From Siphonodentalium dalli (Eukaryota; Mollusca; Scaphopoda; Gadilida; Siphonodentaliidae): 64,000 bases of DNA. Position numbers and translations under genes: made by a program. Position 1 is the first letter of the stretch; each line of letters opens with the position of its first letter. Positions 1 through 13,200 of the stretch are shown here, in pieces. The stretch covers positions 87,752,958-87,816,957 of the forward strand of contig CP136069.1 of the NCBI GenBank assembly GCA_032622095.1. Direction: 5' to 3'. The notes below the pieces were generated by a model. The model searched no databases and was not told the origin of the DNA. It was given only the letters and a program-made list of their open reading frames with translations.

Positions 1-185
1 ATAATGAAATTGACTCATCACCAGCAAGTAAGCACAGAATATTTTTGTCCATGTACGATGGTCATAATATAATGGAATATATTAGCAATGCACTGTTTTG
101 ACACGTCCCATAAAATCATTGCTCTGGCAAAAATAGGGGGAGGGCAGCAGATGGTGGATCCTCCCATGTATATTATAAATATAGA

Positions 186-331
186 GGATCTCCAATGAGT
201 TATGTTTGGATATAAGATTTTATGAAACGAGTTAGATAAATTTGATTCTCAACGAGTCATAGACGAGTTGTGAATCAAATTTATCAAGCTTGTTTCATAA
301 AATCTTATATCCCAACATAACGAGTTGAGGA
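186..331. repeat. Foldback, about 70-bp arms
   Basis: Arms 'ggatataagattttatgaaa' and 'tttcataaaatcttatatcc', extended outward by 'gagttatg' / 'cataacgagtt'. Likely a small foldback MITE. The rest of 1-1078 shows only AT-rich DNA. Confidence 0.75.
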
Positions 332-1078
332 TCTGGTATATCATGACAAAAATTAGAGCTTTATGCCTTTTTAACAAATCAAAATCTTTAAAAGAAGATG
401 AAAAATGCATGTAAAATGCATGCATGCACGGCGTTGGCTGAGACACTTCACAACAGTTTACGACAGTATTGCGCACTCTGCCTTGCGACGAAACATATAG
501 TTCCCCAATTTACCTCTTTGTTTTTGTGCCTAATTTCGCCAGTGTAATGAATGAAGTTGGACAACAATAAAATTTTAATGAATAAAGCAATAATTTTTAC
601 AATGTTTGGTATTGGTGTCAAGCACGGCTTTTCTAAATAGTATTAATTTGCACAATAATTTACTTGGCGATGCCAAATATCCTGGGAAGCATGCAGCGAT
701 AATCACTACTAGTGAGAGATAAGAAAATATCTAATGGATTTTTCAATGATATTATAGGGGTTTCATGTGATATCAAATTATCCTATCCTATTCTATGTGT
801 TTACTTACAAATTATCAAACACATTGTTGAGAATGAACAATTACATTTCATTCAGATTAAAATAACCAACAAGAAAACTTTAATAATATCAGCAATTGCA
901 AATGGAACTATGTAATACAAGTTGAAAAGCATCCAGCTAGATCTATGAACAGGATGATTTATTTGTTTTATTTTTAGTAGGTCATAAAAAACACCCAGCA
1001 GGCCGTATTTGTATGAGGATGCAGGTGTTTGAGAAACAGATTTTTTTATTTTGTTTGGCCTAATTAACACTATCTTAC

Positions 1079-1234
1079 CTTTGGAAGATGGTAAGAACGC
1101 GGTTGTCCTGTAGAACCCTTCTGGTACCATATAGCTGAAGCTTAGACAGGAATTAGTGGCAACTTCTTCAAACGGTGATCGGACGTATGACACAGCAGAA
1201 CGGGATACGTCATGTATGGTCAAAAGCATTGACT
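1079..1234 (-). CDS. Exon 18 visible: middle of MAM7
   Basis: This 52-codon exon is bordered by TTTGTCTTTCAG and GTAAGATAGT, phase 1/1. It reads SVSYVRSPFEEVATNSCLSF (after correction of frame: ...SAVSYVRSPFEEV...), SYMVPEGFYRTTAFLPSSK, matching the MAM central strands with the canonical C-L-x-F. It stops about 55 residues short of a full C-half, so an extra intron splits this domain. The closing D-D-I..G-x-C part was not found in positions 1-1078 and should lie beyond the left edge. Confidence 0.75.
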
Positions 1235-4200
1235 CTGAAAGACAAAGCATATTTACTGAGCTTCAGTAGTGATGAACGAATATGGGAAAAACCACCATCG
1301 GCCAAAATCACATATACTATTTCGGCTGATTATGAATTTACTTACAAGTCTGTATAACCCTTTCATGAATAAAGCTTTGACATAGTAGCAGGCCTTTGGA
1401 TTGGTGATATCAGTCAAATCAAGGGTTTATTTGCTGTTTGAGATATGCAGTGTAATGCAGCTTATTCTATACCTATGACGGCATTGCCCCATATTTCTTT
1501 TAAAATTTAATGAACTCCTGCTGCTGAACAATTAATTCAAGTAGCTTTGACTACTGAGTGAAATAATTGTCATCACAGGAATATATTTACATACACCTGA
1601 TATCTCTTCCGATTTCCCCATAGCGTTACGGTAGACACGGCCCCTTATTCAATGCGTTCATAAACCTATGAACGTAACGTGACGTCACTTTCAATGTCGT
1701 TCATAGGTTTATGAACACATTGGTCCCGGAAATCACCGGGGATTATCGGACATTACCGACTGCTTGAGTATCTAGTCAGCCAATACGCCAAGGATTTGAT
1801 ATCAAACAATATGTAATCGAGGTTCATGATTGGATGGCTAGTGGCATCTAATCGCGAGTACGGGTGGCACGAGATGATCGATTGACTATCAGAATGTTGG
1901 TTATCATATAATCCCATATCCCATATAAATATGTCAAATATAGCGAATTATCGAAATATGAAATACAACGAATAAGCGAAATATGAAAATACAGTGAAAT
2001 AGCACGAAAAATCGAAATAGGAAAATACAGCGAAATAGGGCGAAATATAGAGCGAGGAAATTATTTTTAGAAACGAAATAACGACGATATTTGAGAAAAA
2101 AAAATTTGACGAAATAACGGACACATTTGGAGAAGTGTTTTAAAGAGCGTAAGTATATAAATATAAATAATAAACGGCCGATTCAATGTGGTCATGGGTT
2201 TTGACCGCTATAAAAAATCAGCAAACTCTGCATAAACCCCTTCGGGGTTCATGCAGTTTGCTGAATTTTTCTCGCGGTCAAAATCCCATGACCACATTGA
2301 AACCGCCGTTTATTTCTTATATAATCATCTGAGCCGTCTAAAGTATTTAAATTAATCTTCTGTCAATGTACAGTAGTGCCCTAAATAATCGACTCCTTAA
2401 CCACAGCAGAATTATGGGTAACTTTTCAGGATTTAGTCGGAAATATGGCTCGTTGCCATTCATTGGAAAGCTCTCAGTGAGAGCTTTCCGATGAATGGCA
2501 ACAAGCCATATTTCCGACTAAATCCAGAAAAGTTACCCATTATTCTGCTGTGGTTAAGGAGTCGATTATTTAGGGCATTACTGTAGCTACAGTCAGAACA
2601 CAATGAAGGTGTCTAAAAGACTTCTCTTGTCCAGAACTTTTTAAAGACTGAGACATAGACAAAACCAAAACCTGATCGCTGTAATAATCATAGTGCCTAT
2701 CCATGTACTGACAATGACTACACCTGTTATTAAACCTATAATTTTAATTCTTGGGCAGTTTGCCTGCAAGTTTGGAGATAATGTTTTTGTATTATTTGTT
2801 AAAAATAGTAAAACTTAAATGTAAAATATATGTAGGTGATATTGTTTAAAAGTAAAAACTTTGATATTTCAATGTGCCACATACCCTCCAGCCATCTTCT
2901 AGATAAATTGACTCAGATAAGGGAAAAATACACTTTGTTAATTTTGTCTTACACAAACTCAATCAATAAGTCGCTTCAGATCTTCTTTTGGAAAATTTTG
3001 CAGAAAAATATATTCACAGATTATCACCATCCTATAGCTGACATTCCACACGAGACAGTGTACACCAGGTTCTTGTCATTTGTTGACTAGTGGTTCATGT
3101 TATCTGATTATCAAACATCCGGAAACATGATCAAGCCAAATTAGACCGATTAAAATGACCTTGAGGGCACCGAATCATGTCACCTGTTTACACATTCTGC
3201 CTTGAAAATTATTTGTTGTCGCCTTGCAAGACAATTATACTTTTGCGCCAACTGACATATCAACAAAAGTTAAGTTTATCCAGAATATTCAATCTTCAAT
3301 TTGTTCACAATAAAAATTTAGATAGATGAAATCGCTAAAAACCATCGAAGGACAGATTCTGTAAACTACTTGAATTTTTTTTCTTATATATCCATTACAT
3401 CTACGATTTTCATTAGAAAAAATAAAAATCAAGAAATTTTTAATGGCCAAGCAGATCATTCTTCTGCAAAGTAAATATTTGTTGTACACATTTGAGCACA
3501 ACTAATTCATAGCTGAACTTACCAGTCACATTTAGCGTCATGTAATATGGTTTCTTTTCATAGAAATTTTTGTTGAACATGTAGTTCAGTCGATAGGTAT
3601 CTGTTTGCGCTCCTCCCCAGTACCACGTGGTGCCGTTAATGTATCCACACATGTAAGATTGCTCAAAGTCACATGCTATAGATGTAGCTAAAAGAAATAC
3701 CTTTCAGTTAGAACTTTTTATCAGAAAATATTTGGATAGTGGTAAGTTACTCTCGATAGCAAGTAACATGATGAAATTTACTGGAGTTGAACATTTCGGT
3801 CTTCCAAGGATTTGGGGAGGGGATTGCAGTTGAACACCCACCCAACAAAAACTAGGGTGGGCATACCCTAAGTATACTTCACAGGACCATGACCATTTTC
3901 GATTATGGATCCTTTTTTTTTTTACATCTGTCCTTGTGTTGTATATCTCCACCCATTTCCATGGTTGAGACATTCATATGGACACATATAAGAAAGACAA
4001 ATATTAAGCCTAGAATGAATGGAAACAAAACTGATTAAAGCGTCTTTGGAAGTCCTCATTATGGTGAACATTCATACCAAAATTCATTGAAAACTGATAA
4101 CCCGTGAGTGAGATATTTGTACTAACAGACAAAAAATCAGCATTTCCAGATAAACAAAGAAAAATAACTACACAATGGAAAATGCAAACAACACCGGGTT

Positions 4201-7200
4201 TCACTGAAAGCCATGGTGACAGTGAACATACATGCCACATGCCAACTCATGGGTGAGATATATACTCAGGTGGACGTGCAAAATATCAGTATTTCCAGAA
4301 TCACAAAGATGAATAACTCTAGAATGGAGAATTTTAATTTAATGACACTTCTTTGAAATCCCTTATGATGATGAACAATCATACAACATTTCATCAAGAT
4401 CCTAAAACCCATGGCTGAGATACTGAAGCAGAGGGACAAAAAAATCCAACATTTCCAGGAATAACTATAGAACAGAAAACCTGAACAAAACAATTGAACA
4501 CTCTTCTGAATGTCCTCATAGTGTTGAACATCCATACCAAATTTTATTGAGATCCGACTATCTGTGGTTGAGATATCTGCTTGGAAAGATGGATGGACAT
4601 GCGGATGGAGACTTAGAAGCATGTAATCCAGTACAGTAATGCCCTAAGTAATCAACTCCTTAACCACAGCAGAATTATGGGTAAATTTTCAGGATTTAGT
4701 CGGAAAAATGGCTTGTTGCCATTCATTGGAAAGCTCTCACTGAGAGCTTTCTGGTGAATGGCAACAAGCCATATTTCCGACTAAATCCTGAAAAGTTACC
4801 GATAATTCTGCTGTAGTTAAGGAGTCGATTACTTAGGGCATTACAGTACCACAACTATTTCATTTGGTCATAGGGGTATAACAATTCTACAGAATTTGAT
4901 TGACACGTACATGTAGTTGATATACTATTCAGAGCAACTGCATGCTGGGAACTACAAGAGATTTGATGTACCAGAATAGGAGATATCACTTCATGGCACA
5001 TGATGCCGACAATAAGTTCTTTTCGTGATTTTTTTTTTAGAATTTGTGTTGAAATTGGATCACAAAGGAGATCAACATATATTCAGGGATTCAAGAATGA
5101 ACACAGTTTGTGAACTCGGTTGAAGTCTGTTTTTATGCATTATTCCTGGTAATATCCAGCCCATTAGAGTATGTCTATCTCCTGAATCTCAAAAGATATT
5201 TAGCTATACTTACGACAAGTGAGCTCATCTAAGTTTTCTGGACAATCAGAAATTCTGTTGCAGAAAGAGTCATTACGAATACAATACTCATTTCCAGGGC
5301 AAGGCGAATAACCGTCATCACATACTGTAATAAACATAACAAATGGCATGTATCATATCCCGCATTGTGTTTGTCATCAACCAAAGCTTGCAAATAGTGT
5401 GTCTGTAATTTGCAGAATGAGGTCACCAGAGGGTGAATTTAGTGATGCTATTTGCCCTCTAGGGATCTTATTCTGCTTACGCCTTATCTACTTGGAAGTA
5501 TCTATAGTCTCAAATTGTTTTAGTTACTTTTTCTCTTCTGAGAAGTTTCTATATCCCATAATTTACAGAAGATAAAATGCATAATTGAGGTGACTTATGG
5601 GTGAAAATAGTCTCAAATTGTTTTAGTTACTTTTTCTCTTCTGAGAAGTTTCTATATCCCATAATTTACAGAAGATAAAATGCATAATTGAGGTGACTTA
5701 TGGGTGAACATCAACTTCAACTGGGGAAATTCAATCTGATCCTAGGTCTCCCATAGCAGTTGATGCCTAATCAGAATGAGATTGAATTTGGTGATGGTTG
5801 CCCGCCTTGCTGGATAGCGTCACTACATTCACCCTCTCAGGACCTCATTCTGAAAATGACAGACATACTATTTGCAGACTTGCATCAACCAGATTATCAA
5901 ATCAAACGTTTATGTTTCTCTTTCCATCACGCAATATTTCCCAACTTGGTAAGTAGCTTGCATTATTTTTCCAGTCAAATCATCATTGTATACTGTACTC
6001 TATTTGATGAGATAAAGAAAACATCAGTCATATGCTTCGCTGATATTTCTTTACATCACTATATCTAAGGAAATTAAATGGAGAGCAATATTATGCAATG
6101 AAACACATGTAAATATAGCATCTTTGGGTTCAAATTATGGATCAAATAAATAACAATTTAAACAATTGTCAATTCTGTAAGCAAAGCTCAGTGTCCGTAA
6201 ATCACACCCTTTCTGCATCTCCATTTACCCTAATCCATATGGGCTCGCCTATAAAGTGATGAATCGGAGTTAGGAGCATGTACTAATCTACCCGCGGTGA
6301 TTTCTGTCATTGCCGGGGCATCTTTATTTCATCATTTATTCATATGTTTTGATGAGAACAGGAGCCCCATACTTACTGCAGATGTCGCATCTATGTTGGT
6401 GAGGTGTCTGATCACCGGGTGTGGGTCACCTGTTTAAATCACACTTACCACCTTTGTGAAAGAAATATGTTTGGAGAACCATTGTTCATTTATTTAATGG
6501 CCATTTCTTAATTTATTTATCAGCATTGGTATACTTAAAATCCTCCCCAGTATAGTCTTTCAATCAGCCCTCAATGCATTTCCTCACCAAGAGCTTCCCG
6601 ATGAATGGCAGCAAGCCATATTTCCGACTAAATCCTGAAAAATTTCCCATAATTCTTCTGTGGTTAAAGGGTCATATACTTCGGCCATTTACTGTATATT
6701 ATGTCCAGCCATAAATAAGTATATACATAAATACTGCCCATCTCTGTCATCTGACAGAAGTAAAAGTTGATACCACACAAGATTCACCAATGTATCTATC
6801 TATATTTGCGAATGTATATCTATATGTATGTCTGTAATCTAATCTCGGTGAGAGCTTTCAGATGAATGACAAGCCATATTTCTGACAAAATCCTGAAAAA
6901 TTTCCCATAATTCTGCTTTGGTTTAGGTGTCGATTATTTAAGACATTACTGTTCTTGAGGAGCAGGTTTTTTGGGGGACAAGGCTTTCCCTGAAAAACAA
7001 ACTATTTTTGTATCTGGCCGTCTGGCCAATCTAATAATATACACAATCTTCAGTTTTATATCCATTTTATTCACAAAATAGCTACATGTAGTCTTGAAAT
7101 CAGGATTTATAAAAGATTTTGTTGCTATAATTGTGGCCCGAAAGAGAAAGACCATCTTTGACACGTTCACTGCCGAAAACCAATGGGTAATTCCATCCCG

Positions 7201-10200
7201 TATGCCAACATGGGATTTGATGTTTTGCCGATAGTAGATGATATTTTACGTATGTATGAGTAATGGTTCGACCAATATCGGGTCATATGATGCTGAAACA
7301 TATTATAAGGCTACTACGAGAAAACTCGTAGTCGGCAACTGGGACGGAATTTATTAGTGTTTCATCCCTGGTGCCAGCTACGAGTTATCTCGTAGGTAAA
7401 TACAATTACGTTGTCAGTGTCTTAGATGACGAAGAGCGCTATACATGTACAAGCATATCGTATGTAAGACATGGTAAATGGATTTATATATGATAATTGG
7501 TACAGACTACGTTGAATAAGACGTCAAAAAACATAATATGTATTTACCTACGAGATAATTCGTATCTGGCACCAGCGATGACCACTTGTGAGTTTCATCC
7601 CAGGTGCCGACTATAGTTATCTCGTAGGAGCTTTAGGGGTCATCTCAAAACTAAAATCGGTAAAATGGCCAAAAACACCGATTTTTCCGATTGACAACAC
7701 ATTGTGGAAGTCATTTCTACCGATAAAATACCGATTACAACGTAGAAATGACGTTTTTGAACAACGCGTCAATCGGTGAAATCGGTAACGATTTTTCCGA
7801 TTACGTCATTTTGTGACAGTCACAATCAGTACCGAATCTACCGATCAGAACGTTACCAGTACTCAAATATAACGTCGCTAATTGGCGCATCACCTGAGTA
7901 ATTCTCTATTGGACTGGCAACACATAATTTAATTTTTTTATGTATTTGTTTTCAAGTTAATACTGGTACCACGTAGGCCTGTATTCAGTCTAGTAATAAC
8001 TAAACCAAGGTTTCCTTACAGTCAACTCTGGTTTAAAAATAAGGGTTTAATCGAGTTTATAAATCGGTATCCTAATATAATACACTCAAGTTATGCAGGC
8101 TTAACCAGGTGCCTGGATAAACATATCTCAAATAAAAACACTAAACACAAAATACTTGGCATATGTCGCATGTTTCCTATAAATAACATACTCAGCTACA
8201 ACTCTGCAGCGAAAAAATCGTTCCGGACGCTAAATTAACGGAGCTTAAAACATTTTTCACCATTAGCGAGTAGCGACTCTTGACTCGTCGCCATCCATGT
8301 TTTCTTATACTTATTCAATCGGTAATTTGAAAGACCGGTGTTCTGCAACAAATAGTATATCGGAACACGAGCACTTTTTTCAGAACACCGGTTCCATTTA
8401 CACGATGCTTAGAAACAAATTTACCGATTGAATAAGTATATGAAAACATACTACAAATCGTCGGCTCACTGCACGTGCCAGGTACCTCGCATCTGTTTAC
8501 TTTTTGACAAACACATGCTTTCGAGTGTCTGTTAGATTACTATTTATAATTGAAAACAAAAGGACAGAACGGCTTTTTGTCTTTGTAAAAAATAAAATAT
8601 AAATAATAATTTTGTTTGATGTGCGTCGATTCACCTTGATTAAGTTGATAATGCTTCGAAAACGTCACATTGACTTAAAAAATAACAGTATGCGTGCAAA
8701 ACAAACTTCCGAAAATGTGCGCGGAGGAATACGAGACAATTGGTCAAAATAGTGCCGAAAAAGTACTGTTTAGCGTAGATTTAACATTAATCCATTTGTA
8801 TTTTGAATAAAATATTATTCACACAGTGTGCGGATTTTATAATGGTCACTTTTATATCTCATATAAGACGCGCATTGGAACATACATTTTTTTAATTTAA
8901 GCGCGTGCAAAGTAAAAGTAGTGCACAAAGTTGTCGTAAATGTGTAGGGGTCATAATCCCCGATGATCTCTGTTCTAGGGTTAACAATGACAGATGCGTG
9001 TTGCTTTCATGCAACGACGATACAATGTAATACGTCTCAATCAGTACCGATTTCACCGATTGTCTTACCGACTGCGTCTTACCGACTGCGGCGTTCACTC
9101 TTTCATGCAACAGAAATCGAACGTTAAACGTCTCAATCGGTACCGATTTCACCGATTGTCTTACCGACTGTGGCGTTCCCTCTTTTGACGTCTTGTGCAT
9201 TGAACGGTAGGATCGGTACCGATTTTTCCGTTCATGACGCTCTAAACGTAATTACGCTATCCGACTTACCGATTGTTTTCCGATTCAAAAGGTTTGATTA
9301 CAATCGGTAAATGTCAATCGGTACCGATTAGAGTTTTGAGATGACCCCTTATAACACGTTTCATCTTTCATTTGACTCGGATTTGATCGACAAAAGTTGT
9401 ATAAAGCACGATAATTCCTTTATATATTCACAATGTGTCCGGGAATGGTCTAGTTGCACATGTATATCATGGTTCAGGGACGTACAGAAGACGTCCTGGT
9501 GAATTGGAGTATCCTACCAAGATTTCTAACTGGACCCCACCCCTTGTTCGGGCTGTGGGAATCGTTGTATCTCAAGCCATCGTAATTATACATATAAAAT
9601 CGATCAATGGGATTGTTGGGCATGTATTGGCGCATACACCAACATTGCTTGCGGTTTGTGTTATTATTTATGTGGTATGAACATTACTACGAGTTAACTC
9701 CCTCTGGGGACCTCATTCTGCTTAGGCCTCAGCAGAATGAGGTTCCCAGAGGGTGAATTTGGTGATGCTAGCCCACCATGTGGAATAAGAGTCACTAAAT
9801 TCACCCTCTGGAGGACCTCATTCCGCAATTTGCAGAGAAACACTATTTCAAGGAGATGACTAGAAAATATAATTACCTGGTGGCTTGCATTGTCCGGAAA
9901 CCAGCTCTATTTCATCAATTGAAATCCCTTGATAATAATAGTTCGTAAAAATAATGCTGGAATTTGATTTCGGCCCATCTATATTGATTTGTATGGGTGT
10001 CCATCCTTTAACTTTCGATATAGGAATTCTGAGAGCAGTTGTTTCATTCCCGCTGTCGCTGATCGACACCATCACGCTGTACCCATAATTATAGGTGTTC
10101 CGTGGTGACACATATACCCAGAATCGTAAACAGCTGTCTGTAGCAATATCAAATGGAGGAGAGACCAATCTTGTATATGAGCTTGAACTATAAATATGAT

Positions 10201-13200
10201 GACCTGAAACAAGAACATGGATAAGTCACCAGATGCAAGGAGGAAGAACTTAAATTGGACAGTGCTTTTAATTTCCTTATGTACCAATAACAAATTAAAA
10301 CAAGAGCTACGCTGGGCGTGCAAAATACGCCCTCTCTGGGGAAAATTGGCGGATGGAACTCAAATTTGAACTTGACCTGTGTTTTGGTGGGAGAAAGTAA
10401 TATACCAAATTATCATTGAATCTGATAAGCTGTAGTAAAGTTATCATCCGGACAAAAAATTTCAGGGATTTTCTAAGTCAAATTACGTCAAATAAGGGGC
10501 ATAACTCCGGTGAAAATTGGCAGACGGAATCCAAATTCGAACTTGAGCTGTCTTTTCTCCTAATAAACCCACATACCAAATTTGATTGAAATCGGTTCAC
10601 TCTAACTAAAGTTATCATCCGGACAACAAATTTCAGGGATTTTCTAAGTCAAATTACGTCAAAAAAGGGGCCATAGCTCTCGCAAAAATTATCGGATTAA
10701 AACGAACTTCGGACTTGAGCTGTATAACGGGTTTTGCGTATAAACATTCAAAAATCGAGTTATCATCCGGAAACCAAAAAACATAAGAAAAACTGAATTT
10801 TCTGAGTCGAAAAAGGGGCATAACTCTGCCAAAAATGGTCGGACAGAACCCAAGTTCGAACTTGACCTGTGTTTTGGTGGGAGAAAGTAATATACCAAAT
10901 TTGGATTCATTCCGATAAACTATACTAAAGTTATCATCCGGACAACAAATTTCAAGGATTTTCTAAGTCAAAAAACGTCAAATAAGGGGCATAACTCTGG
11001 TGAATATTGGCGGGCGGAACCCAAATTCGAACTTGAACTTACTTTTCGGCTAATAAACCCACATACTAAATTTTATTAAATTTGGTTCACTCTAACTAAA
11101 GTTATCATCCGGAAACCAGGTTAACGGACGGACGCCCGGCTCGACGGATGCCCGGACGGTACAGACCAATACTATAATACGGCCGTTTTTTCAAACGGGC
11201 GTATACAAAACTATGTACTATAAAAATACCAAAATAAATTTCTGAAAGAAGTGGGATGTTCAGTGTCCAAGTCCAATACAAAAACCTCTCTTATAACTAA
11301 CTTCACATATATGTACAAACATAATTTTAAATCCAGAATTTTGCCTATATTCACAATTTGTAACTTATGTTGTGTATCAGCTGCCATTCTAGTAGACATG
11401 GAGAGATATTTTCCATGTCTATGGTCTTTTTGAATGGGCTGCTATAACACAACTCACTTGTTGTTAAAGTATATTTACATACATTTTATTCAAATGTTTG
11501 AAAAAATTGTAAGAAAAAAGATTAATTTTAAACAAAAAATAAAAAAGAACATGGAGATGCAAACATTGCACAAATGGGTCCGTGATTACATTTCATGCAC
11601 CCATGTTGTTACAGTAATGCTCTAAATAATCGACTCCTTAACCACAGCAGAATTATGGGTAACTTTTCAGGATTTAGTCAGAAATATGGCTTGTTGCCAT
11701 TCATCGGAAAGCTCTCACTGAGAGCTTTCTGATGAATGGCAACAAGCCATATTTCCGACTAAATCCTGAAAAATTACCCATAATTCAGCTGTGGTTAAGG
11801 AGTCGGTTATTTAGGGCATTACTGTATGTGGGGCATTAATATAGACAGGTTACCTGTGCTATTTCTCTCATTCGTTTTATTCATATAATCGTAAGGATAA
11901 ATTGATGAGTCATCCCGCCTGTACCATCTATACATCTCATAGCCACACATGTATCTGTCCTCGAAGTCACATGTCACAGAATCACCTGTAACAAAAGATT
12001 ACCTCTTTCTGTACTACTTCTGTATACACCCATCAGTAAGCTTTTTTTACCCAAAAACCGGGACTGGGCTTACCTTCGAGGATCACCACATGCAAAATCT
12101 CAGGTTTTATATGAATCATGGTTTATTTTATTTTATTAAATGAAACCCATTTGTTTTGTCTTTAATAATGTTAGAGTAAATATTTAAAATAAGAAACAAA
12201 GATCATCTTGTATATTGTAATTCAGCATTTTGTGAAACACAATGGGGCAGTTGGTATTATTAATGAGTTTGCAATGGAAATTAGCTGGAGTAATGCTATT
12301 TTTGTGCATGAATTTTTGTCATTTTCATTCAGAGTATCAAAGTATGCTCGCCCTCTAAGTTCTAAAAATGGGGGTGGGCTTATCTACGAGGACCACGCCA
12401 TGATATTTTTGGGAGCAAAAACATAGAATGGGCTTATCCTCGGGGATGGGCTTACTGGTGGGTGCATACAGTAAATGGATTTGCCCATTCAGTTATAAAA
12501 GTATATATTGGAACAATCTATTATTCTGCTGGAGGGATGTTCAGGAAATATGAGCAGCAGACAGATTGAAAATAAGATAATACAAATGAGGATGGATTCC
12601 TCTTCATTGGTGGGAAATGCTCCGGGCCGTTTGTTGAACTTATTATCTGAACATTCATCAATTAGAATTTAAAAAAAGAGAGGTTTGACATAAGAAGAGG
12701 AATGGTTTGGAGTGCTAATGAAACATAACAACAAGTAAATGTTCATTATATTAATATAAGTTATCACCCAGTCCTTCCCAGTAGACGCACCCGCATTTTT
12801 TAATTCACGGGAGCTAAAATTCGCACTCTTGCCTCTTGTCAAAATGTTTATGGTCACATTCAATGTTGAACTATTTAGAACAAATTCGGGGTTACATTGA
12901 GATTTTATATCTGGAAGGCAATTTTGAAAAAAAGAGTCATCCATGTATCAAATCTCCATGTACCCTATGATATTGCCATAGAGAACAATGGACCTAATAC
13001 AGTAATGCCCTAAGTAATCAACCCCTTAACCACAGCAAAATTATGGGTAACTTTTTCAGGATTTAGTCGGAAATATGGCTTCTTGCCATTCATCGGAAAG
13101 CTCTCCCCGAGAGCTTCCCGATGAATGGCAACAAACCCATATTTCCGACTAAATCCTGAAAAGTTATCCATTCTTCTGCTGTGTTTAAGGAGTCGATTAC

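Noticed and set aside
809-860. Stretch reading NCSFSTMC before a GTAAGT donor on the minus strand, resembling a MAM start
   Set aside because: No acceptor AG lies upstream in reach and the frame has stops. It would also be out of order after the middle of MAM7.
7636-9348. Protein genes inside the family D element (open frames at 8892-9200 and 8994-9188)
   Set aside because: Both are translations of the tandem 'cgatttcaccgattgtctt' repeats on opposite strands.
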